In this document: one piece after another, positions 43,128 to 51,553 of the stretch
Numbering within the stretch: the stretch's first letter is position 1
Layout: the number at the start of each line of letters is the position of its first letter
Position numbers and translations under genes: made by a program
The notes under the pieces: model-generated
Seen by the model: only the letters and a program-made list of their open reading frames with translations
Database searches by the model: none
Told to the model about the DNA's origin: nothing
Assembly (NCBI RefSeq): GCF_022513565.1
Contig: NZ_JAKWBE010000029.1
Coordinates: 1-64,000 of the forward strand
Source of the DNA: Streptomyces gilvus
GTDB taxonomy: Bacteria > Actinomycetota > Actinomycetes > Streptomycetales > Streptomycetaceae
DNA: 64,000 nt
Direction: 5' to 3'

Positions 43128-44531
43128 TCAGGCGTAGCGCAGCTCGGCCGGGTGCAGGGTGCGGCGCAGCAGCGGGAGCGAGGTGGCGGCCGCCAGCAGA
43201 CAGCAGCCGTAGACCGCGAGCGGCACCAGCGGCGCGGCGTACGGCACGGCGAGGTGGTGTGCGGTGGCCGAGCCGTACCAGAGGCCGATGCCCATGCCGC
43301 CGACGCCGGCCACCGCGACCGCGGGCAGCAGCGGCAGCGCGGTCTCCAGCAGCAGCGCCCGGCCCAGCACCGCGCGCGGCACCCCGGCGGCGGTCTGCGC
43401 CGCGAGGCCACGGCGCCGGGTGGCGACGGACTCGGCGGTGCCGACGGCGAGGGCGGCGAGGACGAGCGCCAGGGCGACGCCGATCGCGGCGGCGGTGAGG
43501 TCGAGGCCGTTGGTGTAGTACGACACGCTCATGCCGAGCGTGTGCTCGCGGCGGCCGGTCTCCACCTCGGCCAGGAACGCCTCGCGAACGCCGACGAAAC
43601 CGGTGCCGACCACCGTCACCAGCAGGACCGCCGCGTGGGTGCGGGCCGCGGCCCACGGGTCGGCCCGCAGCCGTTCGGCGGCGATCAGCACGGCCGCGTT
43701 CCGGGCGCGGGCGGCGAGGACCTCGCCCAGCCGGCCGGACGCCCAGCCGGTCAGCAGCACCGCGGAGGCGCCCACCAGCAGGCACAGGGCGAAGACCGCG
43801 AGCGGGCCGACGGCGAGGCCGAACAGGGGGAGCGAGAAGGGGTCGCCAACGAAGACGGCCGCGGTCACGAACAGCGCGGAGACGCCCAGCAGGACGGTCG
43901 CCGCGAGGAACAGCCGCCCGGGACCGGCCGGCCGGGTCCGCCGTACGACACCCAGCGGGGAGGCCACCACGCGGCGCAGCGACAGCGCGCCCACGGCCGC
44001 GCCGGCCGCCGGGACCAGCAGGGCCACGGCGACGATGCCGGCCCAGGCCAGCGGGTCGGGGTCGTGCCAGAGGCCGAGCAGTACGGGCACGGAGACCGCG
44101 GTGGCCGCGGCGGAACCGGCCAGACAGGCGAGGCCCGTCTCCAGCGCCGCGATCCGCCGCACCTGCGTGGGCGCGGCCCCCGCGAGGCGCAGCGCGGCCA
44201 GCCGCCGGTCGCGGTGCACGGCGCCGATGCGCGCGCACTGGCCGAGGAAGCCGAACACGGGTATGAGCAGCAGCGTCAGCGCGACGACCACGCCGCCCCG
44301 GGTCCCCTGCTCGTCGAGCAGCCCGCCGCCGACGCCGATGTGGTGCTGCCCGTTCATCGGCACGAGCACGGCGATCACCAGCCCGAGCCCGGCGGCCCCC
44401 GCCGCCCCCACCACGGTCAGCCCGACCCGCCACCACTCCCGCCGGTCCGACCCCTTGGTCAACAGCCAGGCGAGCCGCACATCACCCCCCACACCACTGG
44501 TCCTCGCCCGCGTGTTCGCCGCGTCGCTCAT
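43128..44531 (-). CDS. FtsX-like ABC permease of the PadR-controlled exporter
   Basis: A 467-residue permease. Helices include VGAAGAAGLGLVIAVLVPMN, an early FtsX core (GGVVVALTLLLIPVFGFLGQ with the LAALRLAGAAPTQVRRIAAL signature) and VPVLLGLWHDPDPLAWAGIV. A second core lies in TAAAIGVALALVLAALAVGT. ATTSLPLLRRTLHPAELRYA ends the protein. It overlaps the ATPase stop by 4 bp (ATGA). With the ATPase it should export a hydrophobic or antibiotic-like compound. PadR control in front suggests induction by that compound. Confidence 0.9.
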   Translation of the reverse strand: MSDAANTRARTSGVGGDVRLAWLLTKGSDRREWWRVGLTVVGAAGAAGLGLVIAVLVPMNGQHHIGVGGGLLDEQGTRGGVVVALTLLLIPVFGFLGQCARIGAVHRDRRLAALRLAGAAPTQVRRIAALETGLACLAGSAAATAVSVPVLLGLWHDPDPLAWAGIVAVALLVPAAGAAVGALSLRRVVASPLGVVRRTRPAGPGRLFLAATVLLGVSALFVTAAVFVGDPFSLPLFGLAVGPLAVFALCLLVGASAVLLTGWASGRLGEVLAARARNAAVLIAAERLRADPWAAARTHAAVLLVTVVGTGFVGVREAFLAEVETGRREHTLGMSVSYYTNGLDLTAAAIGVALALVLAALAVGTAESVATRRRGLAAQTAAGVPRAVLGRALLLETALPLLPAVAVAGVGGMGIGLWYGSATAHHLAVPYAAPLVPLAVYGCCLLAAATSLPLLRRTLHPAELRYA

Positions 44532-45223
44532 GCCGTCACCCCCGCTCCCGCCACGACCCCGTCGGTCAGGCGAATCTCTCGGTCCGCGTAGGCCGCCACC
44601 TGGGCGTCATGGGTGATCAGGAGGACGGTCGTGCCGGTCTCGCGGGCCGTGTGGGTCAGGGATGTCATGACCTGTTCGGAGGACAGGGAGTCCAGCGCTC
44701 CCGTCGGCTCGTCCGCGAAGACGATCCGCGGCCCGGTGACCAGGGCGCGGGCCAGGGCGGTGCGCTGGGCCTGGCCGCCGCTCATCTCGCCCGGGCGCAG
44801 GTCCCCCTGGCCGCGTACGCCGAACCGTTCCAGCCACTCGCCGGCCCGCGCCCGGGCGTCGCCGCGCGAGGTCCCCGCCAGCATCAGCGGCAGGGCCACG
44901 TTGTCCAGCGCCGTCAGTTCCGGGATCAGCTGCCCGAACTGGAACACCACCCCGAAGTCGCTCCGGCGCAGCTCGCTCAGCCGCCGCTCCGGCAGCCGGT
45001 CCAGCCGCTCACCGGCATACGTCACCGAGCCCGCGTCCGGCCGCACGATCCCGGCGAGGCAGTGCAGCAGCGTCGACTTGCCGCTGCCGCTCGCGCCGGT
45101 CACCGCGAGCATCTCGCCGGCGCCCAGTTCGACCGAGGCGCCCCGCAGGGCCTCGGTCCTGCCGTGTGCCTTGGTGAGGCCGCGGGCCGCCAGCAGCGGC
45201 ACCTTCCCGTCCCCGTTGTTCAT
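44528..45223 (-). CDS. ABC transporter ATP-binding protein
   Basis: A 231-residue ATPase. Walker A is GASGSGKST, the Q-loop lies in FGVVFQFGQLIPELTALDNV, the signature is MSGGQAQRTALARALV, Walker B is IVFADEPTGALD, and the H-loop is VLLITHD. It belongs to the LolD/MacB class. The ATG at 45223 (MNNGDGKVPLLAARGLTKA) overlaps the PadR stop; a longer frame upstream is unlikely. It is the middle gene of a PadR-ATPase-permease operon. Confidence 0.93.
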   Translation of the reverse strand: MNNGDGKVPLLAARGLTKAHGRTEALRGASVELGAGEMLAVTGASGSGKSTLLHCLAGIVRPDAGSVTYAGERLDRLPERRLSELRRSDFGVVFQFGQLIPELTALDNVALPLMLAGTSRGDARARAGEWLERFGVRGQGDLRPGEMSGGQAQRTALARALVTGPRIVFADEPTGALDSLSSEQVMTSLTHTARETGTTVLLITHDAQVAAYADREIRLTDGVVAGAGVTA

Positions 45224-45753
45224 GCCGAGTCGACCTCCGCGGTCAGGGTGGTGAGCCGGGCCGCCGTCGTGGTCATCCAACGGAGGTCGGCGTCGAGGTG
45301 GTTGAGGGCGTAGTCCGCCGAGAGCACGGTCGCGAGATCGGCGCCCTTGGCGGTCTTGACCGCCGTGAGCTGCCGCATCCGCTCCATGTGCGCGTCGCGC
45401 TGGGCCCGCAGATAGGCCGCCGCGTCGCCGCCGGACAGGATGGACACGACGACCTTGGCGAAGATCTCGTTCGTCACGAAGGGCGCGGGCGGGGCGATCT
45501 CCCCGGCCCAGCGCGCCAGTTCACGCGAGCCGTCCTCGGTCGAGCGGTACGTCGTCCGTTCCGGCCCGCCGTCCGACTCCGTGCCGTCGATCTGCGCGAG
45601 ACCGTCCCGGACCAGGCGCTGCAGGGTCGTGTAGACCTGCCCGTAGGCCAGCGGACGGGCCTGCGGGAAACGCTCGTCGTGCCGCCGCTTGAGGTCGTAG
45701 CCATGGCTCGGCCCCGCGGCGAGCAGGCCCAGCAGGATGTGGCGGGTGCTCAT
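45220..45753 (-). CDS. PadR-family transcriptional regulator
   Basis: A 177-residue PadR regulator. Its N-terminal winged HTH contains RHILLGLLAAGPSHGYDLKR and ARPLAYGQVYTTLQRLVRDG. The C-terminal dimerisation helix is LRAQRDAHMERMRQLTAVKT. It is expected to repress its own operon, released by a hydrophobic ligand. The ATG at 45753 gives the family N-terminus MSTRHILLGLL; an upstream in-frame start would put the operator within the coding region. A palindromic operator lies 13 bp upstream of the ATG. Confidence 0.9.
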   Translation of the reverse strand: MSTRHILLGLLAAGPSHGYDLKRRHDERFPQARPLAYGQVYTTLQRLVRDGLAQIDGTESDGGPERTTYRSTEDGSRELARWAGEIAPPAPFVTNEIFAKVVVSILSGGDAAAYLRAQRDAHMERMRQLTAVKTAKGADLATVLSADYALNHLDADLRWMTTTAARLTTLTAEVDSA

Positions 45754-45765
45754 GGGATCAGTATG

Positions 45766-45787
45766 CACTCAATACATGTAGTGAGTG
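45766..45787. promoter_or_regulatory. candidate PadR operator
   Basis: A 22-bp near-perfect palindrome, cactcaatacatgtagtgagtg. Only one symmetric base pair is mismatched. It sits 13 bp upstream of the padR ATG, inside the expected core promoter, in an AT-rich pocket. Its position and symmetry suit autorepression. Confidence 0.75.
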
Positions 45788-45947
45788 AATAGTGGCCCGG
45801 GAACTGTCGGCGGGTGACGACTGAGGCGCCCCGGCCCAGAATGTGAGGAGAGGCACGTAGTTCCTTCCTGTACGTCTGTCATCGCGCCCGCTGGGTAGGG
45901 CTGCGGTAACCGCCCCAAGGTCGCCGTACTCGCGAAGGAGGCCCCTC

Positions 45948-46178
45948 GTGGCCGCACCGGCTCACCCGCTCTCCAAACCCGTGGCGCAGCTGCCGCCCCT
46001 GGAGGACGAACCGCACTTCTGTGTCTTCAGCGCGGAGGGCGCCTGCGCCGAGACCCCGCTCACCAGCGAGCCGCCGCTGCCCGAGGCCGAGCCGCTCACC
46101 AGCGAACCCCCGCTCTTCGAGGCCGCGCCGCTGACCAGCGAGGCGGTGGCCCCCGAGCCGGACTGCGCGAGGCCGTAG
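45948..46178 (+). CDS. small repeat protein abutting malQ
   Basis: A 76-residue acidic protein, soluble and without signal peptide. After PHFCVFSAEGACAE it consists of three near-copies of an (E)xPLTSEPPL unit (TPLTSEPPLPEAEPLTSEPP). It is Pro- and Glu-rich and likely disordered, with three Cys (HFC, GAC, PDC). The GTG at 45948 has a strong ribosome site (gaaggagg). Its TAG is followed immediately by the malQ ATG, so translation is coupled. Short proteins with repeated TSE motifs are seen next to some natural-product genes, but nothing else here supports that. Function unknown. Confidence 0.65.
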   Translation: MAAPAHPLSKPVAQLPPLEDEPHFCVFSAEGACAETPLTSEPPLPEAEPLTSEPPLFEAAPLTSEAVAPEPDCARP

Positions 46179-48257
46179 ATGACCGCGCAGGGGCCGGCCG
46201 AACCGCCCTCCGAGGAGCTGACCCGGCTCGCCGGGCTGCACGGCGTCGCCACCTCCTACAGCCCCTCCCCGGACCGCACGGTCGCCGCGTCGGCCACCGC
46301 CGTCACCCTGACCCTGGCCGCCCTCGGCGTCGACGCCGGCACCGCGGCCTCGGTCCGCGCCGCCCTCGCCGCCCGCGAACGCGAACTGGCCGAACGGCTG
46401 CTGCCGCCCACGGTGGTGCTCTGGAGCGGCGCCACGTCCCCCGCCCTGGACGCCCTCCCGCCCGGCACCCGGCTGAGCGTCGAGACCGAGGAGGGCGAGA
46501 CGCGGACGTCCGTCGAGGAACTCCCGCCCGGCGTCCACCGGTTGACCGCCGCCGCCCCCGACGGCCGCACCGCCGCGGCCCACCTGGTCGTCGCCCCGCC
46601 CCGACTGCCGACGCCCACGACCCGCTCGTACGGCCTCCTGGTCCAGCTCTACTCCCTGCTCTCCCGCCGCTCCTGGGGCATGGGCGACCTGGGCGACCTG
46701 GCCGAACTCACCGACTGGGCCGGCCGCGCGCTCGGCGCCGGCTTCGTCCAGGTCAACCCCCTGCACGCGGCCGTACCAGGCGCCCCCACGGACCCGTCCC
46801 CCTACCGCCCCTCCTCCCGCCGCTTCCCCGACCCGGTGCACCTGCGCGTCGAGGACGTGCCCGAGTACGCGTACGTCACCGAGCGGGAGAAGCTGCGGAC
46901 GCTCCTGGAGCGGGCCGACCGGCTGCGCGCCTGCGTCCTGGAGAAGGACGCGCTGATCGACCGGGACGCGGTGTGGGAGCTCAAGCGGGAGGCGCTGGAA
47001 CTGGTCCGCGAGGTACCGCTCGGCCCGGGCCGGCGTGCCGCCTACGCCGACTTCCTCGCCCGGGAGGGCGAGGCGCTGGAGGACCACGCCACCTGGTACG
47101 CCCTCGCCGAGGCGCACGGCCCGGACTGGCGGAGCTGGCCGGCCGGTCTGCGCGACCCCCGCTCGGCCGAAACCGCCCGCGCCCGCGGCGCGTTGATGGA
47201 CCGGGTGGACTTTTACTGCCGTCTGGCCTGGCTCACCGACAGCCAGCTCACGGCCGCCCAGCGCACCGCGCGCGAGGCCGGGATGGCGGTGGGCGTCGTC
47301 CACGACCTGGCGGTCGGCGTGCACCCCGAGGGCGCCGATGCCTGGGCGCAGCAGGAGTACTTCGCCGCCGGGATGTCGGTGGGCGCCCCGCCCGACGCCT
47401 TCAACGCGCGCGGCCAGGACTGGGGGCTGCCGCCGTGGCGCCCGGACCGGCTGGCCGAGTCGGGCTACGAGCCGTACCGCCGCCTGCTCAGGGCCCTGTT
47501 CCGGTACGCCGGCGCCCTGCGCATCGACCACGTGATGGGCCTGTTCCGGCTCTGGTGGGTGCCGCAGGGGCATCCGCCCACCGAGGGCACGTACGTCCGC
47601 TACGACGCCGAGGCCATGCTCGCCGTGCTGGTGCTGGAGGCCGCGCGCGCCGGGTCCGTCGTCATCGGCGAGGACCTGGGCACCGTGGAGCCCGGGGTGC
47701 GGGAGAAGCTGCGCGAGCGCGGGGTGCTGGGCACCTCGGTGCTGTGGTTCGAACGGGACTGGGAGGGCGACGGCCGCCCGCTGCCCCCCGAGGACTGGCG
47801 TGCCGACTGCCTCGCCACCGCCACCACCCACGACCTGCCCTCCACCGCGGCCCGCCTCACCGGCGAACACGTCGAGCTCCGCGACCGGCTGGACCTGCTG
47901 ACCCGCCCCCTCGCGGAGGAACGGGCCGAGGCCGCCGCCGACACGGGGGAGTGGCTGGCCGTGCTCACCCGGCTCGGGCTGCTGCACGGCACGGGCGGCG
48001 GACACGGCACCTCCGAGGAGGAGGCCGAGATCCAGGCCGTCCACCGCTTCCTGCTGCGCACCCCGTCCCGGCTCCTCGGCGTCTGGCTCCCGGACACGGT
48101 CGGCGACCGGCGTCCGCAGAACCTGCCGGGCACCTGGGACCAGTACCCGAACTGGCGGCTGCCCATCGCGGACGCGCGGGGCAGGCCGGTGACCCTGGAG
48201 GAGCTGGCCGGCTCGGCGCGGCTGCACGCCCTGATCGACGTCCTGCGGACCGGGTAG
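46179..48257 (+). CDS. malQ: 4-alpha-glucanotransferase (amylomaltase)
   Basis: A 692-residue GH77 enzyme that transfers alpha-1,4-glucan segments in maltodextrin metabolism. The N-terminal 150 residues are the actinobacterial extension. The catalytic barrel starts SYGLLVQLYSLLSRRSWGMG. The nucleophile Asp is in LRIDHVMGLFRLWWVP, the acid/base Glu in VVIGEDLGTVEPGVRE, and the His-Asp in ATTHDLPSTAARL. It is cytoplasmic. The ATG starts directly after the stop of the small repeat protein. The C-terminus ends RLHALIDVLRTG, normal for the family. Confidence 0.95.
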   Translation: MTAQGPAEPPSEELTRLAGLHGVATSYSPSPDRTVAASATAVTLTLAALGVDAGTAASVRAALAARERELAERLLPPTVVLWSGATSPALDALPPGTRLSVETEEGETRTSVEELPPGVHRLTAAAPDGRTAAAHLVVAPPRLPTPTTRSYGLLVQLYSLLSRRSWGMGDLGDLAELTDWAGRALGAGFVQVNPLHAAVPGAPTDPSPYRPSSRRFPDPVHLRVEDVPEYAYVTEREKLRTLLERADRLRACVLEKDALIDRDAVWELKREALELVREVPLGPGRRAAYADFLAREGEALEDHATWYALAEAHGPDWRSWPAGLRDPRSAETARARGALMDRVDFYCRLAWLTDSQLTAAQRTAREAGMAVGVVHDLAVGVHPEGADAWAQQEYFAAGMSVGAPPDAFNARGQDWGLPPWRPDRLAESGYEPYRRLLRALFRYAGALRIDHVMGLFRLWWVPQGHPPTEGTYVRYDAEAMLAVLVLEAARAGSVVIGEDLGTVEPGVREKLRERGVLGTSVLWFERDWEGDGRPLPPEDWRADCLATATTHDLPSTAARLTGEHVELRDRLDLLTRPLAEERAEAAADTGEWLAVLTRLGLLHGTGGGHGTSEEEAEIQAVHRFLLRTPSRLLGVWLPDTVGDRRPQNLPGTWDQYPNWRLPIADARGRPVTLEELAGSARLHALIDVLRTG

Positions 48258-48348
48258 ACCGGGGCGCGATCCGGGTGAGGCCTGGCCGGGGGGCTGCTAA
48301 GGGACCCCGGACGAGCGACCCCGATCGTCATTCGATACTTTTGGGACC

Positions 48349-48621
48349 GTGGACAAGAAGAACGCCCTGCGCGCCGGCGCCCTGGCCGCCGGTACGACGC
48401 TGATGATGCTGCTCATGTCGTCCCCCGCGCTCGCGCTGACCCGCGACGACGGCGACGACCCCGGCAAGGGCCTGAGTGTCATCCAGACGCTGGGCCTCTA
48501 CGTCGCCATCCCGCTCGCCCTGTTCGGGATCATCGCGGGCCTGGTGATGGTCCTGGACAAGTCCCACCCCAGCCACCGCGTCGCCAAGCCCGGCGCGGAC
48601 AAGGCCAAGGCGAAGGCCTGA
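48349..48621 (+). CDS. small membrane protein
   Basis: A 90-residue protein. An N-terminal signal or helix (RAGALAAGTTLMMLLMSSPA LALT, 8-30) precedes a short Asp-rich loop. A second helix follows (LGLYVAIPLALFGIIAGLVM), then a Lys/Ala-rich tail (KPGADKAKAKA). Similar short proteins occur throughout Streptomyces; the role is unknown. The GTG start at 48349 lies 91 bp after malQ. Confidence 0.8.
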   Translation: MDKKNALRAGALAAGTTLMMLLMSSPALALTRDDGDDPGKGLSVIQTLGLYVAIPLALFGIIAGLVMVLDKSHPSHRVAKPGADKAKAKA

Positions 48622-48734
48622 CCCCACGCTTCACCGAGGGCGCCGACCGCACCGCGGGCGCGGCCGACGCCCTCGACGTGTTCTTCGGCCCTTCGCCCAG
48701 CCCCTCATGGCCGCGTCCCGTCCCGCTCCTTCGG

Positions 48735-48962
48735 CTACGCCGTGAAGTAGTGGCCCTCCGCCAGGTCCTCCAGCAGGCCCGGGCCCGTGGGGTCCCAGTC
48801 CAGCCACTTGCGCGTGAGGGTGTTGGACGCCGGGACGTCGAGGGGGACGATGTGGCCGAGCCAGCCGAAGTGCGCGTCCGCCTCCTCGGGGGCGATGGAG
48901 CGGACCGGCAGGTCCAGGTGGCGGCCGATGACGGTGGCGATGTCCCGGAACGGGATGCATCC
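48735..48962 (-). pseudogene. NAD-dependent epimerase/SDR, C-terminal stub
   Basis: About 75 codons ending in a TAG at 48735. The translation (IPFRDIATVIGRHLDLPV, APEEADAHFGWLGHIVPLD, WDPTGPGLLEDLAEGHYF) matches the C-terminal tail of extended SDR/epimerase proteins. The NAD-binding Rossmann half and catalytic YxxxK are absent, and there is no start. The frame breaks off at about 48962, exactly where an oppositely oriented LysR stub begins. Confidence 0.75.
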
Positions 48963-49111
48963 GGCTCCGCCCCGACCTCACCTCCGTCCCGCTGCACGGC
49001 GTGGAGCCCAGCCAGGTCGCCCTCGCCACGCGCGCGGGCGACCGCGGCCGCATGGTGACGGCCTTCCGGAAAGTCGCGCGGACGCACCTCACGCGCCCCG
49101 AGCAGGTATAG
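48962..49111 (+). pseudogene. LysR-family regulator, C-terminal stub
   Basis: 50 codons ending in a TAG at 49109. The translation (RLRPDLTSVPLHGVEPSQVA, ALATRAGDRGRMVTAF) resembles the end of a LysR substrate-binding domain. The helix-turn-helix and most of the protein are gone. It starts at the breakpoint shared with the epimerase stub. The two were probably a divergent regulator/target pair before one deletion removed both 5' ends. Confidence 0.7.
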
Positions 49112-49156
49112 CGTCACACCGTCCCCGTGTGACGCGATCCCCTCCCGGAGGTGCCC

Positions 49157-50509
49157 GTGGTCGCCGACGTCTGTGCGGTGTGTGGAAAGCCGCTGCCCGC
49201 CCGGGCCGGCCGCACGGGCCGCAGCTCCCTGTACTGCTCGGCGGCCTGCCGGCAGAAGGCGTACCGCAGGCGGCACGGGCCGGAGGAGACCGGGGTGGAG
49301 GGGCTGATCGAGGACCTCGCGCGCCAGGTGAAGGAGCTGGCGCCGACACCGCCCTCGGTCCTGTACTCGGGGGTGAGCGAGCTGTCCTCGTCCGTCGCCC
49401 GGCTGCGGCGGGTGGCGCGGGTGGCGCGGGACGCGGCGAAGACGGCGCGGGACACGGCGAAGGAATCCGTCACGCCCGTCCCCGTGACGGAACCGGAGAC
49501 GGGGCCCCGGCCCACCGGGTCCGGGTTCGCCGCCCTCACCGAGACCGACTTCGCCGCCCTCACCGAGGCCCACCGGCGTGAGATCCAGGTCCACTGCTAC
49601 CGCATGACCGGCTCGTACGACGACGCCGAGGACCTGGTGCAGGAGACGTTTCTGCGGGCCTGGCGGGCCCGGGACGGCTTCGAGGGGCGGGCCGGCGCCC
49701 GCACCTGGCTGTACCGCATCGCCACCAACGCCTGCCTGGACTTCCAGCGCCGCACCGCCCGCCGCCCCCAGCGCTATGAACCGATCCCCGGCATGAACCA
49801 CGGCACCGGCGAGCCGCCCGCCCGTATCACCTGGCTGCAGCCGTATCCCGACGACGAACTGCCCTCCGCCGAGGAGCAGCCGGAGGCCGCCGCGCTCTCC
49901 CGGGAGACCCTCGAACTGGTCTTCCTCGCCGCCCTCCAGCACCTTCCGCCCCGCCAGCGCGCGGTGCTGATCCTGCGGGACGTGCTGGGGCTGACCGCCG
50001 CCGAGACCGCCGAGGCCCTCGGCCTGACCGTGGCCTCCGCCAACAGCGCCCTGCAGCGCGCCCGCCCCACCCTGCGCGACCGTCTGCCCCGCCACCGCGC
50101 CGACTGGACGACGACCGAGCCCACCCGGGCCCAACGGGCCGTGCTGCAGCGGTACATGACCGCCGCCGAACAGCTCGACTTCGGGACGATGACCGAGCTG
50201 CTGAGCGAGGACGTCACGCTCACCATGCCGCCCAACCCCTTCTGGTTCACGGGCCGCGACGCCCTCGTCGACTTCCTGCGCCCCACCCTGGACCCGGCGT
50301 CCCCGATGTTCTTCGGCCACTGGCGCCATCTGCCCGCGCGCGCCAACGGCCGGCTCGCGGCGGGCGGTTACGTCCGCAGGCCCGGTACGAACGTGTACCG
50401 CGCGCAGGTCCTCGACGTGCTCCGCTTCGACGCCGACGACCGGATCGTCGAGGTCACCTCCTTCGAACCGCACCTCTTCCCGGCCTTCGGCCTGCCCCTG
50501 CGTCTGTGA
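49157..50509 (+). CDS. ECF sigma factor (TIGR02960-like) with N-terminal zinc motif
   Basis: A 450-residue sigma factor. Residues 1-36 contain C6xxC9 and C27xxxC31 (CAVCGKPLPARAGRTG; YCSAACRQKAYRRR), a likely zinc knuckle with a basic patch. A helical linker of about 80 residues follows. Sigma region 2 is EIQVHCYRMTGSYDDAEDLV with QETFLRAW, and region 4 is LPPRQRAVLILRDVLGLTAA with SANSALQRARPTL. The C-terminal 130 residues are a SnoaL/NTF2-like domain (RYMTAAEQLDFGTMTELLSE, WFTGRDALVDFL) of the kind that regulates ECF41/56-type sigma factors in place of an anti-sigma. The GTG at 49157 has ggagg at the right spacing. It precedes an SDR gene by 70 bp. Confidence 0.9.
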   Translation: MVADVCAVCGKPLPARAGRTGRSSLYCSAACRQKAYRRRHGPEETGVEGLIEDLARQVKELAPTPPSVLYSGVSELSSSVARLRRVARVARDAAKTARDTAKESVTPVPVTEPETGPRPTGSGFAALTETDFAALTEAHRREIQVHCYRMTGSYDDAEDLVQETFLRAWRARDGFEGRAGARTWLYRIATNACLDFQRRTARRPQRYEPIPGMNHGTGEPPARITWLQPYPDDELPSAEEQPEAAALSRETLELVFLAALQHLPPRQRAVLILRDVLGLTAAETAEALGLTVASANSALQRARPTLRDRLPRHRADWTTTEPTRAQRAVLQRYMTAAEQLDFGTMTELLSEDVTLTMPPNPFWFTGRDALVDFLRPTLDPASPMFFGHWRHLPARANGRLAAGGYVRRPGTNVYRAQVLDVLRFDADDRIVEVTSFEPHLFPAFGLPLRL

Positions 50510-50580
50510 CCGATGACCGCCACGGCCCCGGCGCGTCCATATGACCGACACGAACGTCACGACCCGCAGGGAGAATCACC

Positions 50581-51339
50581 ATGCTGCTCACCGACAAGAC
50601 CGCGATCGTCTACGGCGCCGGCGGCTCGATCGGCGGTGCGGTGGCCCGCGCCTTCGCCGCCGAGGGGGCCCGCGTCCACCTCGTCGGACGGACCCGTAAG
50701 ACGCTGGAGGCGGTGGCCGCCGACATCAAGGACGCCGAGGTCGCCGTGGTGGACGCGTTGGACGAGAACGCCGTCGAGGACCACCTGAACCGCGTCGGCG
50801 CCGTCGACGTCTCCTTCAACCTGGTCAGCCGGGGCGATGTGCAGGGCGCCCCGCTCACCGAGATGCCGGTGGACGACTTCCTGCGGCCGGTGATCGACGG
50901 CACCCGCGCCACCTTCATCACCGCCCGCGCCGCAGGCCGCCGGATGGCCGAGCGCGGCTCCGGCGTCATCCTCACCCTCAACAGCGGCTCCGCGCACGGC
51001 AGTCCGATGATGGGCGGCACGGGACCCGCGGACGCCGCCACCGACACGCTCGTCCGCAACCTGGCGATCGAACTGGGCCCGCGCGGAGTGCGCGCCGTGG
51101 GCCTGTGGGCGGCCGGCGTCCCCGAGACCTTCACCGTCGAGAAGCTCTCCGCGGTCAACCCGGCGATCGACGAGGCCGCGATCCAGGGCATCGTCGCCAA
51201 CCTCGCCACGATGCGCATGACCCGCCGCAACCCCACCCTCGCCGAGATCACCGCCACGGCCGCCTTCCTGGCCTCCGACCACGCGGCGGGCATCACCGGC
51301 ACCTTCGTCAACGTGACGGGCGGGATGGTCGTGCGCTGA
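50581..51339 (+). CDS. SDR-family oxidoreductase with atypical active site
   Basis: A 252-residue short-chain dehydrogenase. The cofactor site is YGAGGSIGGAVARAFAAEGA, with HLVGRT. ATFITARAAGRRMAERGSGV and TLNSGSAHGSPMMGGTGPAD follow. The catalytic Ser is plausible in NSGSAHG, but the YxxxK motif expected about 13 residues later is absent (GTGPADAATDTLV). The C-terminus ends GITGTFVNVTGGMVVR, as in the family. Either the chemistry differs or the enzyme is a binding-type homologue. It follows the sigma factor gene by 70 bp and is likely part of its regulon. Confidence 0.88.
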   Translation: MLLTDKTAIVYGAGGSIGGAVARAFAAEGARVHLVGRTRKTLEAVAADIKDAEVAVVDALDENAVEDHLNRVGAVDVSFNLVSRGDVQGAPLTEMPVDDFLRPVIDGTRATFITARAAGRRMAERGSGVILTLNSGSAHGSPMMGGTGPADAATDTLVRNLAIELGPRGVRAVGLWAAGVPETFTVEKLSAVNPAIDEAAIQGIVANLATMRMTRRNPTLAEITATAAFLASDHAAGITGTFVNVTGGMVVR

Positions 51340-51378
51340 GGGCGGTTCACGGGCGGCCTGGGGGCTGAGGGCGTACGA

Positions 51379-51409
51379 AGGGGCGCCCGGCACGATGCCG
51401 GGCGCCCCT
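51379..51409 (+). terminator. terminator after the SDR gene
   Basis: A perfect 14-bp stem, AGGGGCGCCCGGCA / TGCCGGGCGCCCCT, with a CGA loop. It lies 40 bp after the SDR stop. Confidence 0.85.
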
Positions 51410-51460
51410 CGTCGTCGTACGCGGAACCAAGCGGACATGGTGAAGTCCGCAGCGGTTCGG

Positions 51461-51522
51461 TAGCGCCCCCGAAGGGGCGCGGGGAACTGCGCGACCGGCC
51501 ACGACGGCGCCGCGGACGACGG
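51461..51522. repeat. Streptomyces dispersed intergenic repeat
   Basis: The sequence tagcgcccccgaaggggcgcggggaactgcgcgaccggccacgacggcg is a member of a very common Streptomyces intergenic element. It has a GCGCCCC-CGAA-GGGGCGC stem and a conserved ggggaactgcgcgacc tail. I recall it from many genomes. It sits just beyond the pepN stop and may serve as its terminator. A related copy is at 63304. Confidence 0.7.
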
Positions 51523-51553
51523 ACGGCACAGCGCGGCACTTCCAGCGGAGCGC

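Noticed and set aside
45879..48227. A 782-codon leftward frame opposite malQ
   Set aside because: It is low complexity and overlaps the whole of a well-defined GH77 enzyme on the other strand.
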